Assembly: GCF_000239695.1 (NCBI RefSeq)
Contig: NZ_JH470338.1
Coordinates: 124,001 to 188,000, forward strand
DNA length: 64,000 bases
Source: Actinomyces graevenitzii C83
GTDB lineage: Bacteria; Actinomycetota; Actinomycetes; Actinomycetales; Actinomycetaceae
Direction of reading: 5' to 3'
Made by a program: the position numbers and the translations under genes. This document shows positions 55,104 through 63,392 of the stretch, piece by piece (position 1 is the stretch's first letter; each line of letters opens with the position of its first letter). The notes beneath the pieces were generated by a model. The model made no database searches. It saw nothing but the letters and a program-made list of their open reading frames with translations, and was not told where the DNA came from.

Positions 55104-55802
55104 ATGCACTACCCCGAACTCGCAACAGTACAAGTTCGCCTGACCTACCGGCTGACCAGCTTCCTCCTCGAAAACCTCGCCGCCGGGCACGCCGTCGAGT
55201 GGATGGACGCATCCCGTGCCCACCGCCACGCCGCTGAGACCCTCGGCATCGCAAACCGGGAGCTGCCGTGGCTGGCGACCCGCGTTGGCCCGCAAGGCCA
55301 CAATTCTTTCGGTCGACGCATGTCTGGAAAGATCATCTGTGGCGACTGCGGACGGGCGTTCGGTCACAAGACTTGGCATTCGGGCACCCCAAATCGGGCC
55401 GACGTGTGGGAGTGCCCCACGAACTACGTCAAGCGCGGCACCTGCGCCACCAGTCACCTCTACCAGGAGGTTCTGTTGGTCAAGATGGCTGAGGCCATGC
55501 AAGTGCTCGCTGAGCGGAACCGCGCGGCGTTCGACCAGGCCGTGGACAGCCTGCAGTCAACGGGTGTGCGGCGACGATCCTCGACGCTGCGTACAGCGAT
55601 CGACGCGATCCTCACCGCGTCGGCGATGCAACTCACCCTCCACATCCCGGACTTCCTTGCCGTGCTGGAGGGCGGCTGCATGCTCACCGACGGCAGGCTC
55701 GGCTTCGTGTTCATCACCGGTGAGGCCGTCACCCTCGACCTCCCGCAACGCTGGAGCCCTGTGATGCGCTCAGGCGAACTCGCAGCTACAGGGCGTTGCT
55801 GA
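55104..55802 (+). CDS. Serine-recombinase remnant (zinc-ribbon region) with foreign N-terminus
   Basis: The middle (about residues 70-130) is the recombinase zinc beta-ribbon: SGKIICGDCGRAFGHKTWH, then WECPTNYVKRGTCAT, with four Cys in two pairs. A C-terminal DGRLGFVF strand is also recombinase-like. The catalytic resolvase domain with its Ser is absent and is replaced by about 65 residues of unknown origin. ATG 55104 has AGGAG upstream; an earlier in-frame ATG at 55068 is possible. The 3' end overlaps the convergent res gene by 17 bases. Probably an inactive integrase relic marking a former mobile element. Confidence 0.6.
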   Translation: MHYPELATVQVRLTYRLTSFLLENLAAGHAVEWMDASRAHRHAAETLGIANRELPWLATRVGPQGHNSFGRRMSGKIICGDCGRAFGHKTWHSGTPNRADVWECPTNYVKRGTCATSHLYQEVLLVKMAEAMQVLAERNRAAFDQAVDSLQSTGVRRRSSTLRTAIDAILTASAMQLTLHIPDFLAVLEGGCMLTDGRLGFVFITGEAVTLDLPQRWSPVMRSGELAATGRC

Positions 55803-58353
55803 CTGGGCCGGCGAAGGCTTTGAGGTCTTCCCAGGAGTCGGCGCGGGCGGTGTCTTGCTCGTAGGCGATCAGATAGCCCCAGTGCTGACCGGCGTAGGCA
55901 TCCTGAGCAACCAACCGGCGCACCAACGCCTCGGCAGCCTTACGCTTGGCCTGCACCCTGGCGTCATCGCGGCCGCGCTCGTCCTTGCCCTCGATGATCC
56001 AATGCACCCCGTTGGTGTCCAAGGCTACGAAGTCGGGGAAGTAGCGGTCTTTCGCGTTGTAGTACACGAACGCCTGGTCTTGCGGATGCAGGCGATGCCA
56101 CCACACGATCCCCGGCGACGTGTTGAGCAGGCGAGCAAGCTGGTATTCGCCGGTGAAGGAGTCGAAGGATTCCTCTGCGAATAGTGACTTGAACCAGCCG
56201 CCGTAGACCCGGCCTCGCACGAACTGGTCACGACTCTCGATCTGGTCATGCACCTTCTCACCCAACGGGAGCGTGTAGCCGGTGCCTGGCATCGACTTGG
56301 GGTGTATGGTCGGCACCTCGCGGGTGGCTCGCAGTGTCTCGGTTGTGTAGTTCTTGATCAGCGCTAGGAGTTCGGCGCGGGCTGAGTCGAGGGATTTGAC
56401 GGTCCAGCCGGTGAACGTCACGGTGCGCATGAACTTCGGCACCAGGAACGTGGCGACGTAGCGGGCGGTCTGTTCGGTTTTGGGCACCAGCGACATGTTG
56501 ATCACTAGTTTGACCAGCGCCTCCTCGGCGTCGGCGTCGTCGACGTGGACGGAATTGACTTCGGCGCTTTCTCGATCCTCTGCCCGGAGTTTCTTGCCTA
56601 GGGCGGCGATGATCTCTTTGCGCAGCAGCACGTCCCCGGCAGAGGTGACCCGACGCGCCGCTTGCTCAATCTCGGCGTCACTGATTTCTGACAGGTCAAT
56701 GGGCGGCTGCTGCACAGTCATCGTCGTCACCGGGAATTGGTAGGACACGTCAGCAAAGCTCGGATTCCGTCCGATCGAGACCAACTCCCAGGTGGGCTGA
56801 TCCTCCTGCTCGGTGACGGCGCGAACCCCGACACCGGGCAAACCCAGACCTTCGTCACTACCGTTGACGGGAACGGTGCCCGGCTGCGGATCTACGCCAC
56901 CGGTGCCAGCACCAGGCCCCGGCATAGTCGTAGTCGATGGTTGACCGCCGGTCGTGTCTGTGCCTGGATCCGTGTTGGATTGTTCGGCGGCTTTGCGGAT
57001 CGCCTCCTCAACCTTGGCTTTGTCGGGTTCGGGGACGGCATCGTCCAATCCGAACTGCTGCAGCACGTTCTCCGCGTTCAACAATTCGGTGAAGGATTGG
57101 TGAGCAATGATGTCGAGTTGGTCGATCTGCCACACGCCGGTGTATCTGCCGAACGGCAGTCTGAGGCCCCTTCCCATGGTCTGCTGGGTAAGCACTTCGG
57201 AGGCCATCGCCCGTAGTGTCACGACGACCGCGATGTTTTTGACATCCCAGCCTTCCTTGAGTTTGTTGACACTGACCACTGCCAGCACAGGTGATTCGGG
57301 TCGGTCCAATTCGTCGAGGCGACGCTGGGTCAACTCATCTTCGTGCTTGGAGTCCACCTGCAGCACAGCCGATTCCCGGCCGAGGTACTCCGGGGTGCGC
57401 AGAAGGTCGGCGACCTGGGTGGCATGCTCAACATCGGAGCAGACGACAAAAGCGACCGCGTTCACATGATCGCGGTTCTGGGAAGCCGCGTACGAGTCGT
57501 AGTAGGCCTGCTTGAGCGCACGTAGCTGCAGCGCGTCACGCAACTGTTGCTCTTCGGAGGCTTCATCGGTGCCATATCCAGTCTTGCGGAACGCCAACAC
57601 TGGGGCCTTGACGTACTTGTCCTGGATGGCGCGGTAGAGCGGGTACTCGTAAATGACGTGATCGGTGGCCTTGTCCACCGACGCGGTCAAACCGATCGCC
57701 GCTGCTGGATCGAGTTCCTTCAATGCTGCATTGAACGCGACCGCACTGGCCCCGTACAGGTGGGATTCGTCGGCGATCACAACCAGATCATCGAGACCCT
57801 TGAGGTAGTCGAAGAGCACGCCGGCGTTTTCATCGAACCGGCGGGGCTTACGGCGCATCGCATCCTGCGTAGCGCCGTGGGTGTCACCCTCGGCCTCTTT
57901 CGGCGCGATGAGCTGCTGAATGTTGAAGATAAACGCCAGCATTGGCACTTCACGGCCGAACGCGAGTCGAGCCGGGCCGTTTTGACGGGCCACCCAAGCA
58001 GAGTAGTCCTGTGGGGTCACCACTTCAGGTGGCACAGCCGATCCCGTGATGTAGCGGGGCATGCCGGGCGTGAAATTCTGCACGGTCTTGGCCTGCACCG
58101 TCTTACCCGGGGTGACGATGACGACGTTGCCGACCCCTTGGCGACGCAGATACTCCACGAAGGCGGCCATCAGATACGTCTTGCCCACACCGGTGGCTAG
58201 GTTGAGCACCTGCATCACGTCCGGGTCATAGTCGCCGTCCAGAGTGAAGACCAGCTGGCGCAGTGCTTCCTTGTTCGGAGCACGCAGGTCGAACTCGGCA
58301 CTGATCGACTCCAGCATGTCCGAATCAAAACTGATGTTGAGCCTGTTCGCCAT
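55786..58353 (-). CDS. res: Type III restriction enzyme, helicase/nuclease subunit (Res)
   Basis: A subunit of about 855 residues that hydrolyses ATP and cuts DNA with Mod. Superfamily 2 motifs are ATGVGKTYLM (I), VVIADESHLYG (II, DESH), IGLTASVD (III), EGWDVKNIAVVV and QTMGRGLRLPFG (VI). A Pro/Gly/Thr-rich linker lies near 465-515. The C-terminal nuclease motif is PDF then IIEGK (PD-x-ExK style) near 785-800. ATG 58353 overlaps the mod stop by one base (TGATG); GTG 58356 is the alternative. The frame appears intact. Confidence 0.88.
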   Translation of the reverse strand: MANRLNISFDSDMLESISAEFDLRAPNKEALRQLVFTLDGDYDPDVMQVLNLATGVGKTYLMAAFVEYLRRQGVGNVVIVTPGKTVQAKTVQNFTPGMPRYITGSAVPPEVVTPQDYSAWVARQNGPARLAFGREVPMLAFIFNIQQLIAPKEAEGDTHGATQDAMRRKPRRFDENAGVLFDYLKGLDDLVVIADESHLYGASAVAFNAALKELDPAAAIGLTASVDKATDHVIYEYPLYRAIQDKYVKAPVLAFRKTGYGTDEASEEQQLRDALQLRALKQAYYDSYAASQNRDHVNAVAFVVCSDVEHATQVADLLRTPEYLGRESAVLQVDSKHEDELTQRRLDELDRPESPVLAVVSVNKLKEGWDVKNIAVVVTLRAMASEVLTQQTMGRGLRLPFGRYTGVWQIDQLDIIAHQSFTELLNAENVLQQFGLDDAVPEPDKAKVEEAIRKAAEQSNTDPGTDTTGGQPSTTTMPGPGAGTGGVDPQPGTVPVNGSDEGLGLPGVGVRAVTEQEDQPTWELVSIGRNPSFADVSYQFPVTTMTVQQPPIDLSEISDAEIEQAARRVTSAGDVLLRKEIIAALGKKLRAEDRESAEVNSVHVDDADAEEALVKLVINMSLVPKTEQTARYVATFLVPKFMRTVTFTGWTVKSLDSARAELLALIKNYTTETLRATREVPTIHPKSMPGTGYTLPLGEKVHDQIESRDQFVRGRVYGGWFKSLFAEESFDSFTGEYQLARLLNTSPGIVWWHRLHPQDQAFVYYNAKDRYFPDFVALDTNGVHWIIEGKDERGRDDARVQAKRKAAEALVRRLVAQDAYAGQHWGYLIAYEQDTARADSWEDLKAFAGPVSNAL

Positions 58354-60200
58354 CACTGGTCACCACCTTCGCTGTACCGAAACACATCATCCGGCAAGAC
58401 AACCACCCGCGAGCCCTTCACCGCACGGCGTAAATGCTGGCGGACCCCGTCCATCGCGGTGGTTGCTGCTAGCACGATCGTCTCTCCGGGTTGAACTTGG
58501 GAGGCCAGCCAGTTGACGATTTCGGTCGTGGCGACACCCTCCACGACCTTCAACAACGCGTTACCGCGTCGAGCGTCGAACACATAGTCATCGTCCGGGT
58601 GCAGCAGCGTGAAGCCGAGATTCGCAGCCACCGACTCGATCAAGGTCTCGCCGGTCGCAGCCGCTGTCAGCATCACCCGGTCCAGTTCAGGGGTGTAGTC
58701 GAAACACGCAGGCGACAGATGCGCCACCTGGAAGCCGCCGCCACCACGCCAGTTGACCACTTCCTTCGCGCGTCTGGTCTTCGAGGCAGCCTTCAGTGTC
58801 TTCACCTCGGCGCTCTTCTTTAGTTCCGGGTCGTCCTTGATCAGCTTGTTGAGTACGCTCGTGAATTTCGCGGCGTCCTCCGGCGAGACTCCATCAGGAA
58901 GTCCATTTTCCGTCGCGTCGACCCGTTCGCCCTTCGTCCGCGTAATTCCGCCTGGGTCTTCGTCGTTGACGACCTTCTCCAGACGGGGACGCGTAAACGT
59001 TGTGAACGTCGACTCCAGCAACTCGCACGTCACCCAACGCCGACCCATCTTCTGCGCCACCGCAGCCGTCGTCCCCGACCCACCAAACACGTCTAGCACG
59101 ATGTCGCCAGGGTTCGAGCCGATGTGAATGATGCGTTCGAGGAGACGCTCCGGCTTGGGGGTGGAGAACGGCTCGGAATCAGGGAACAGGCGACGCAAGT
59201 GGTCACGCTTTGCTTCCTGGTTTGATCCAACCTCTGATGCTGGCCACCAGGTTCGCGGAACCACGCCGCCTTGGACTTCGTTTAAGTAACGCTTAATCAC
59301 CGGGAGTGAATCCCCGTTCGCGCCGAACCAAATACGTCCCTCTTTCCTTGCAGCTTGAAAGGACGCGGCAGAGAAACGCCAGTATGACCCGGGTGGCGGG
59401 ACAACTTTACGGCCAGAGGGAAGCTTGATCTGGAACCGGTAATCCTCGGAGCCTGATTTTGCAGTTCCATTGTCACCCTGTCGCCAGGGTCCGCGTGGAT
59501 CATTATCTGGATTTTGATACCGTTCGATCTGTGCTGCGCTTCGTGGCAGTAGGTTCCGGACGCTCTTAAAGTCGATGGTCGGCGACTTCTTATACACGAG
59601 AATCAAATCCTGGGCGGATGAGATATCGGTATCGTTGCGCGCACCCTGCGCTTTCTCCCATGCGATAGTCGTCACAAACGAGCCTGGGGAGAACACTTCA
59701 TCCAGTAAAAGGCGCATTCGGTGCACCTCTACGTCGTCAAGGTGTACCCAGATTGAGCCGTCGTCGGCAAGCAGCTTCTTCATGTGGAGCAGCCGGTCGC
59801 GCATCATGGTCAGCCAGATGGAGTGCTCTAGGTTGTCCTCGTAACTGGCGAATGTTTGCGCGGTGTTAAACGGCGGGTCGATATAGATCAGCTTCACCTG
59901 ACCCACGTATTTCTTGGCCAGCTCGGGAACGCGGGTAAGCGCTTCGAGGACGTCGCCGGATTCGCCGAGGATGAGCAGGTTGTCGTCCTGGGGCTCAAGG
60001 TCGGCTCGTTCGGAGTAGGCAAAATCATCAGACTTTGGTGTCTGCGCACCTTGCACGTAGTCGTCCAGCACGAGGGTGTGGGTTTCGCAGTAGCGCGGAT
60101 CAGAGGGGTCAACCCACGTGTAGCCGTACTTCCCGGTCTCAGTGGGGATGAGAGCTTTGTCCTTGTTGTACCAGGTGAGCTGCAGGCGTTGAGCGGGCAT
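58353..60200 (-). CDS. mod: Type III DNA adenine methyltransferase (Mod)
   Basis: Beta-class N6-adenine methyltransferase, 615 residues, with motif IV YIDPPFN near residue 108 preceding motif I VLDVFGGSGTT near 385. The region between them and the C-terminal 180 residues would contain target recognition. It modifies one strand of an asymmetric site and forms a complex with Res, encoded next with a one-base overlap. The 37-codon XRE-like gene ends immediately before its ATG. Motifs are complete, so methylation is probably active. Confidence 0.9.
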   Translation of the reverse strand: MPAQRLQLTWYNKDKALIPTETGKYGYTWVDPSDPRYCETHTLVLDDYVQGAQTPKSDDFAYSERADLEPQDDNLLILGESGDVLEALTRVPELAKKYVGQVKLIYIDPPFNTAQTFASYEDNLEHSIWLTMMRDRLLHMKKLLADDGSIWVHLDDVEVHRMRLLLDEVFSPGSFVTTIAWEKAQGARNDTDISSAQDLILVYKKSPTIDFKSVRNLLPRSAAQIERYQNPDNDPRGPWRQGDNGTAKSGSEDYRFQIKLPSGRKVVPPPGSYWRFSAASFQAARKEGRIWFGANGDSLPVIKRYLNEVQGGVVPRTWWPASEVGSNQEAKRDHLRRLFPDSEPFSTPKPERLLERIIHIGSNPGDIVLDVFGGSGTTAAVAQKMGRRWVTCELLESTFTTFTRPRLEKVVNDEDPGGITRTKGERVDATENGLPDGVSPEDAAKFTSVLNKLIKDDPELKKSAEVKTLKAASKTRRAKEVVNWRGGGGFQVAHLSPACFDYTPELDRVMLTAAATGETLIESVAANLGFTLLHPDDDYVFDARRGNALLKVVEGVATTEIVNWLASQVQPGETIVLAATTAMDGVRQHLRRAVKGSRVVVLPDDVFRYSEGGDQ

Positions 60201-60314
60201 CTAGTCGGTTTCTCCCTTCGTGTCAGTGGGGACGACCTTGCAGATGTCGGCAATGTCGCGGTCGACGAGGAGTTTCCAGAGGGGCTTGTAGCTGAAGGCG
60301 CGGTTAGTTGTCAT
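60201..60314 (-). CDS. 37-residue XRE-like protein lacking the helix-turn-helix
   Basis: The short frame begins MTTNRAFSYKPLWKLLVDRDI and continues directly with ADICKVVPTDTKGETD. The first part matches the start, and the second the end, of a common family of about 70-residue Cro/C1-type regulators (FSYKPLWKLLIDK ... DISDIVEVVPD). The 30-odd residues with the DNA-binding helices are missing. The two joined ends share an Asp-Ile, which suggests deletion between short repeats. It has a strong GGAGGAAACAG ribosome-binding site, overlaps the upstream ATPase stop by 11 bases and abuts mod. Confidence 0.65.
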   Translation of the reverse strand: MTTNRAFSYKPLWKLLVDRDIADICKVVPTDTKGETD

Positions 60315-62178
60315 CTGTTTCCTCCAGATCGATTAGGTCTTCGTCCTGGGTATCGAGTAGGAAGCCGTAGCGTCCTTCTCCTTCGCGTTTCGTGAATACG
60401 ATGAGTTTACATCGGTCCTTTAGTGGTTCTATGTCGGGCATGAACTTGGTGTTGTCAGCGATGATCATCTGACCGCCGTCTTGTTCGAGGGCGAGGTAGT
60501 CGTAGAGGACAGCGGGGATGGTTTCACGGGCTTCTTGAAGCTCGGGGTCGAGCTGTGGATCGTCGAGCCCCAGTAGTGGGGTGTCGATGATGAGCAGGCC
60601 GAGGTTGTGTGTGGTGTCCTCGGAGGCGAGGTATTCCCGGAGGGCGAGCATGACAGCGGTGTTGACGAACGACCGGTAGCCCTGCCCTTCCTTCGCTTTG
60701 GTTTTGCCGTTGATGACAGCATCGAACAGTTCACGCGAGAATCGGGCATCTTTGAGTCTGGGGAACGTGCAGGCTCCAAGGATGTCGAGCAGGTTAGTGC
60801 CCATCTGCGGCCAGAACGTTTTCGGGTATTCGTCGAGCGGATTGAAGTTGCCCTTGGGGAATGTGCGATTCTTGCGTTCTTCAAGTTCGTTTTCGATGGC
60901 TTGTTTGCGTTCGAGGTGCTGTTCTCTTTCTGCCTGCATGGCGATGATCGCGTTGTGGCTGGCAAGCGAAGTCGAGAGGGCTTGCAGTTGTGGCTCTAAC
61001 TCGCCGCTGATACACCGGGCAATGCGCTCGGCTTCTGCGGCGAGATCCTGCTCTTGTTCTTGCAGGGGTGCCTGTTCAAGATCCATCTGATGGATCGTTT
61101 GACGAAGATCGTTGAGTCGGGCAGCTAGGTCGTGGCGTTCACGCGGATCGGGCTCTGGAACTGCGGATCGCGCTTCCGGTGGTAGTGCCTGCGTGCATAC
61201 GGGGCAGGTTGTTGCCGGTTCCCTGTGTACGGTGAGGGCGTGGCCTTCCTCGACGAAATCGAACCGCTCGATGCGGGCACGGTAGGAGGCGGCAAGTTCC
61301 TCGTATCGGTTCCGCAGACTGCGGGATTCCGCCAGCGAGTCACGCACCTGTTGGAGGCGTGCGACGACGTCTTGCCCCTGCACTGTGGCGTGTGTGATGC
61401 GTTGCTGGACACGTTCCAGTTCTGCGGTCAGCTCATCGATGCGCTGCTGGATCTCTGCTGGGTCGCTGCTACCGAGTGCTTTCTCGATCAACTCGATTCG
61501 TTCTTCAAGCTGTTTGGGTAGCGGCTCGAGGTAGTCGATGATCGCGTTGTTACGCAGTTTCCTCGTTTCGACAGACTCATCACGAGCGTAGGCGGCATAG
61601 TCCTTGCCGGTGATCAGTGACGCGAGGGCGCATTTGAACGCGGGCTGTGCGGTGGTCTGAAGAGGGAGAAGGATTGGTTTCTTGGTGCTGATCCGGTCTT
61701 CGTCCGCGTACAGCGCATGCCAGAAGGTGCGCCACGTCAACGCCTGGGTTTCAAGGTTTTGATTCTTGATGATTTTCAGGTCTTCGGGGGCCTCGTAGCC
61801 GATGAGTTTGAGCCACACCGAGCTGAGTAGCGGGGAACGGCCAGACGATTGACGTTTGTAGGTTCCAGACTCAATTCGTGGGTCTGTGCTGGAGACCTCG
61901 ATGTTATTGGCTCCCTCACCGATGGGGCGCGATAACGTGAGTGAGCCCTGCGCGGTGCGCACCCCCATACGCACCTCGGTGTAGCCGGAGTTTTCGTCGA
62001 GGACGAACTCGCCAGCTTTCAGCCCGAACACGTAGTCGATGCACTGAAGCATCCAGGACTTGCCGGAGTTAGACGGTCCGTAGATGACGTTGAGTCCAGA
62101 TTCGAAACCGACGCTGGAGTCCCGCCGAGTGGGGTGCCCGGCCACGGTGATGCTGCTGATCCAGAAGCCTGGTGTCAT
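60304..62178 (-). CDS. DUF3732 Rad50/SMC-like ATPase of an ABC-three-component system
   Basis: A 624-residue SMC/Rad50-type ATPase. Walker A is GPSNSGKSW near residue 34. Two coiled-coil arms (about 225-300 and 355-445) flank a zinc hook CPVC near 335, and Walker B is GLLIIDTPLLGLDD near 535. This is the DUF3732 arrangement found in ABC-3C conflict systems together with a middle component and an effector with a characteristic C-terminal domain. Both partners are recognisable upstream but damaged. Its start overlaps the middle component's distal stop by 4 bases. This gene itself is intact. Confidence 0.82.
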   Translation of the reverse strand: MTPGFWISSITVAGHPTRRDSSVGFESGLNVIYGPSNSGKSWMLQCIDYVFGLKAGEFVLDENSGYTEVRMGVRTAQGSLTLSRPIGEGANNIEVSSTDPRIESGTYKRQSSGRSPLLSSVWLKLIGYEAPEDLKIIKNQNLETQALTWRTFWHALYADEDRISTKKPILLPLQTTAQPAFKCALASLITGKDYAAYARDESVETRKLRNNAIIDYLEPLPKQLEERIELIEKALGSSDPAEIQQRIDELTAELERVQQRITHATVQGQDVVARLQQVRDSLAESRSLRNRYEELAASYRARIERFDFVEEGHALTVHREPATTCPVCTQALPPEARSAVPEPDPRERHDLAARLNDLRQTIHQMDLEQAPLQEQEQDLAAEAERIARCISGELEPQLQALSTSLASHNAIIAMQAEREQHLERKQAIENELEERKNRTFPKGNFNPLDEYPKTFWPQMGTNLLDILGACTFPRLKDARFSRELFDAVINGKTKAKEGQGYRSFVNTAVMLALREYLASEDTTHNLGLLIIDTPLLGLDDPQLDPELQEARETIPAVLYDYLALEQDGGQMIIADNTKFMPDIEPLKDRCKLIVFTKREGEGRYGFLLDTQDEDLIDLEETDDN

Positions 62179-62621
62179 CGCGTTTCTCCTTCCGGGGTCG
62201 CTGACCTGATGATCTGAGCCAGCTCGCTCGTGCTCAGGTCGCCAACCCGCTCGATCGTCTCCAACGCGGTGTCGAACAACTGACCGGCGTATCGGGAGCG
62301 GAAATGGTTGACGACTGATTCACCCTAGGCGGTAATCGTGAAGGCCGCCGGAGAACGATCTGGCTGTAGTTTCACGAATCCTTGGATCGCCAAATGCTGG
62401 AGAGCTTGGGTCATCAGGACTGTGCGCGTGTGGAGTTCCCCGCTGGCCAGTCGGTGGGTGCCGTTGAGATTTGCTGCCCCGACCCCGAAGGTGTGGGCGT
62501 TGACAGTGATGGTGTCTAGAGCACCCAGGTAGTCGGCATCCGCTGCATCTCCGAGTAGGAACAGCAAGATGAGCCCGCGCAGTTCAGCTTCGAAACTTGT
62601 GTCTAGGGACGTGGCGCGCAT
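62175..62621 (-). pseudogene. ABC-3C middle component interrupted by an in-frame TAG
   Basis: From ATG 62621, coupled to the preceding stop as TGATG, the frame reads MRATSLDTSFEAELRGLILL and onward, with a winged-helix-like second half (ALQHLAIQGFVKLQPDRSPAAFTITA). A TAG at 62327-62325 then stops it. The same frame continues for another 49 codons (GESVVNHFRSRYAGQLFDTA...) to TGA at 62177-62175, overlapping the ATPase start by 4 bases. The size without the stop, about 148 residues, fits the middle component. A longer start at ATG 62633 is possible. It is a nonsense mutant unless TAG is read through. Confidence 0.65.
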
Positions 62622-63389
62622 CAATCTACCCATCCCAGCCGGTTCCGGGCGACGAGTTCGTGGCAGGAACCTTTCCGGCTCCACACGTCGATCAGGTCAA
62701 TGATCTGGTCGAGCCGGACACCGTCGAGTTGGACTGCGGCTGCTTGAGCCAGTGTCGCGAGGAGGCGTTCGAGTCCGTTGGGGTACTGACGCAAGTTGGT
62801 GTCGGAGACTCCCGCGTGCATCGTTTCCAGGAATCTCGTCAAACAATGGCCGCCCATCGTGGATGCAGTTCCACGATGTTTCTTGTACCCATTCGGCACG
62901 GTAGAACGCTTTGCGCTGTTCTTGGAAGTGCTGAACCAGACGCGACGGGATGTCGTCCAGCTCCACCTCAACGCCGGTACGGGCTTTGTCTTCGCAATAC
63001 GCGGCCAGGAGCGCCGAAACATACACCAGATCAGCAGGCTGAACTGTGTCCGGTGCGGGATGCTTCGGCGGTAACGCGACCGAGAGGTCGCCAAGCCTGA
63101 GGCGATTCGTCTTCTCGTCAATGTACGGGATGCCAGATCGGTAGGCCTTGTCTGTCAAAGTCAAGGGCTCCGTTACGGCAGCGGTCTCACCGGCAGCTTC
63201 GGTGAACACCTTGTAGAACAGCTGGCCTAGACCTTCGGTGACATTACCCTTGTTGATCGACTCGTCAAGGTCGTGGAGCCGGTCGGCTAGGTCATTGAGT
63301 GCCGACTCCTCGTATGCCTGGGAGACGTTGCCGGCGAACCGAAACTGATCCCATCGCCCAGCTCGCTCGCTAACATAGTAGGCAGCTGG
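62621..63389 (-). pseudogene. ABC-3C effector C-terminal domain, truncated and frameshifted
   Basis: The frame entering from 63389 has no start codon and reads YYVSERAGRWDQFRF, then NDLADRLHDLDESINKGNVT and onward to RPLFDEI. Near 62,826-62,833 it must shift by one base to continue as LETMHAGVSDTNLRQYPNG and end WSRKGSCHELVARNRLGW. The closing K-G-x-C-H-x-L ... L-x-W signature is that of the ABC-3C effector C-terminal domain. The N-terminal effector domain is lost at the junction with the phage polymerase fragment. The stop overlaps the middle component start. Confidence 0.62.
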
Positions 63390-63392
63390 TTA

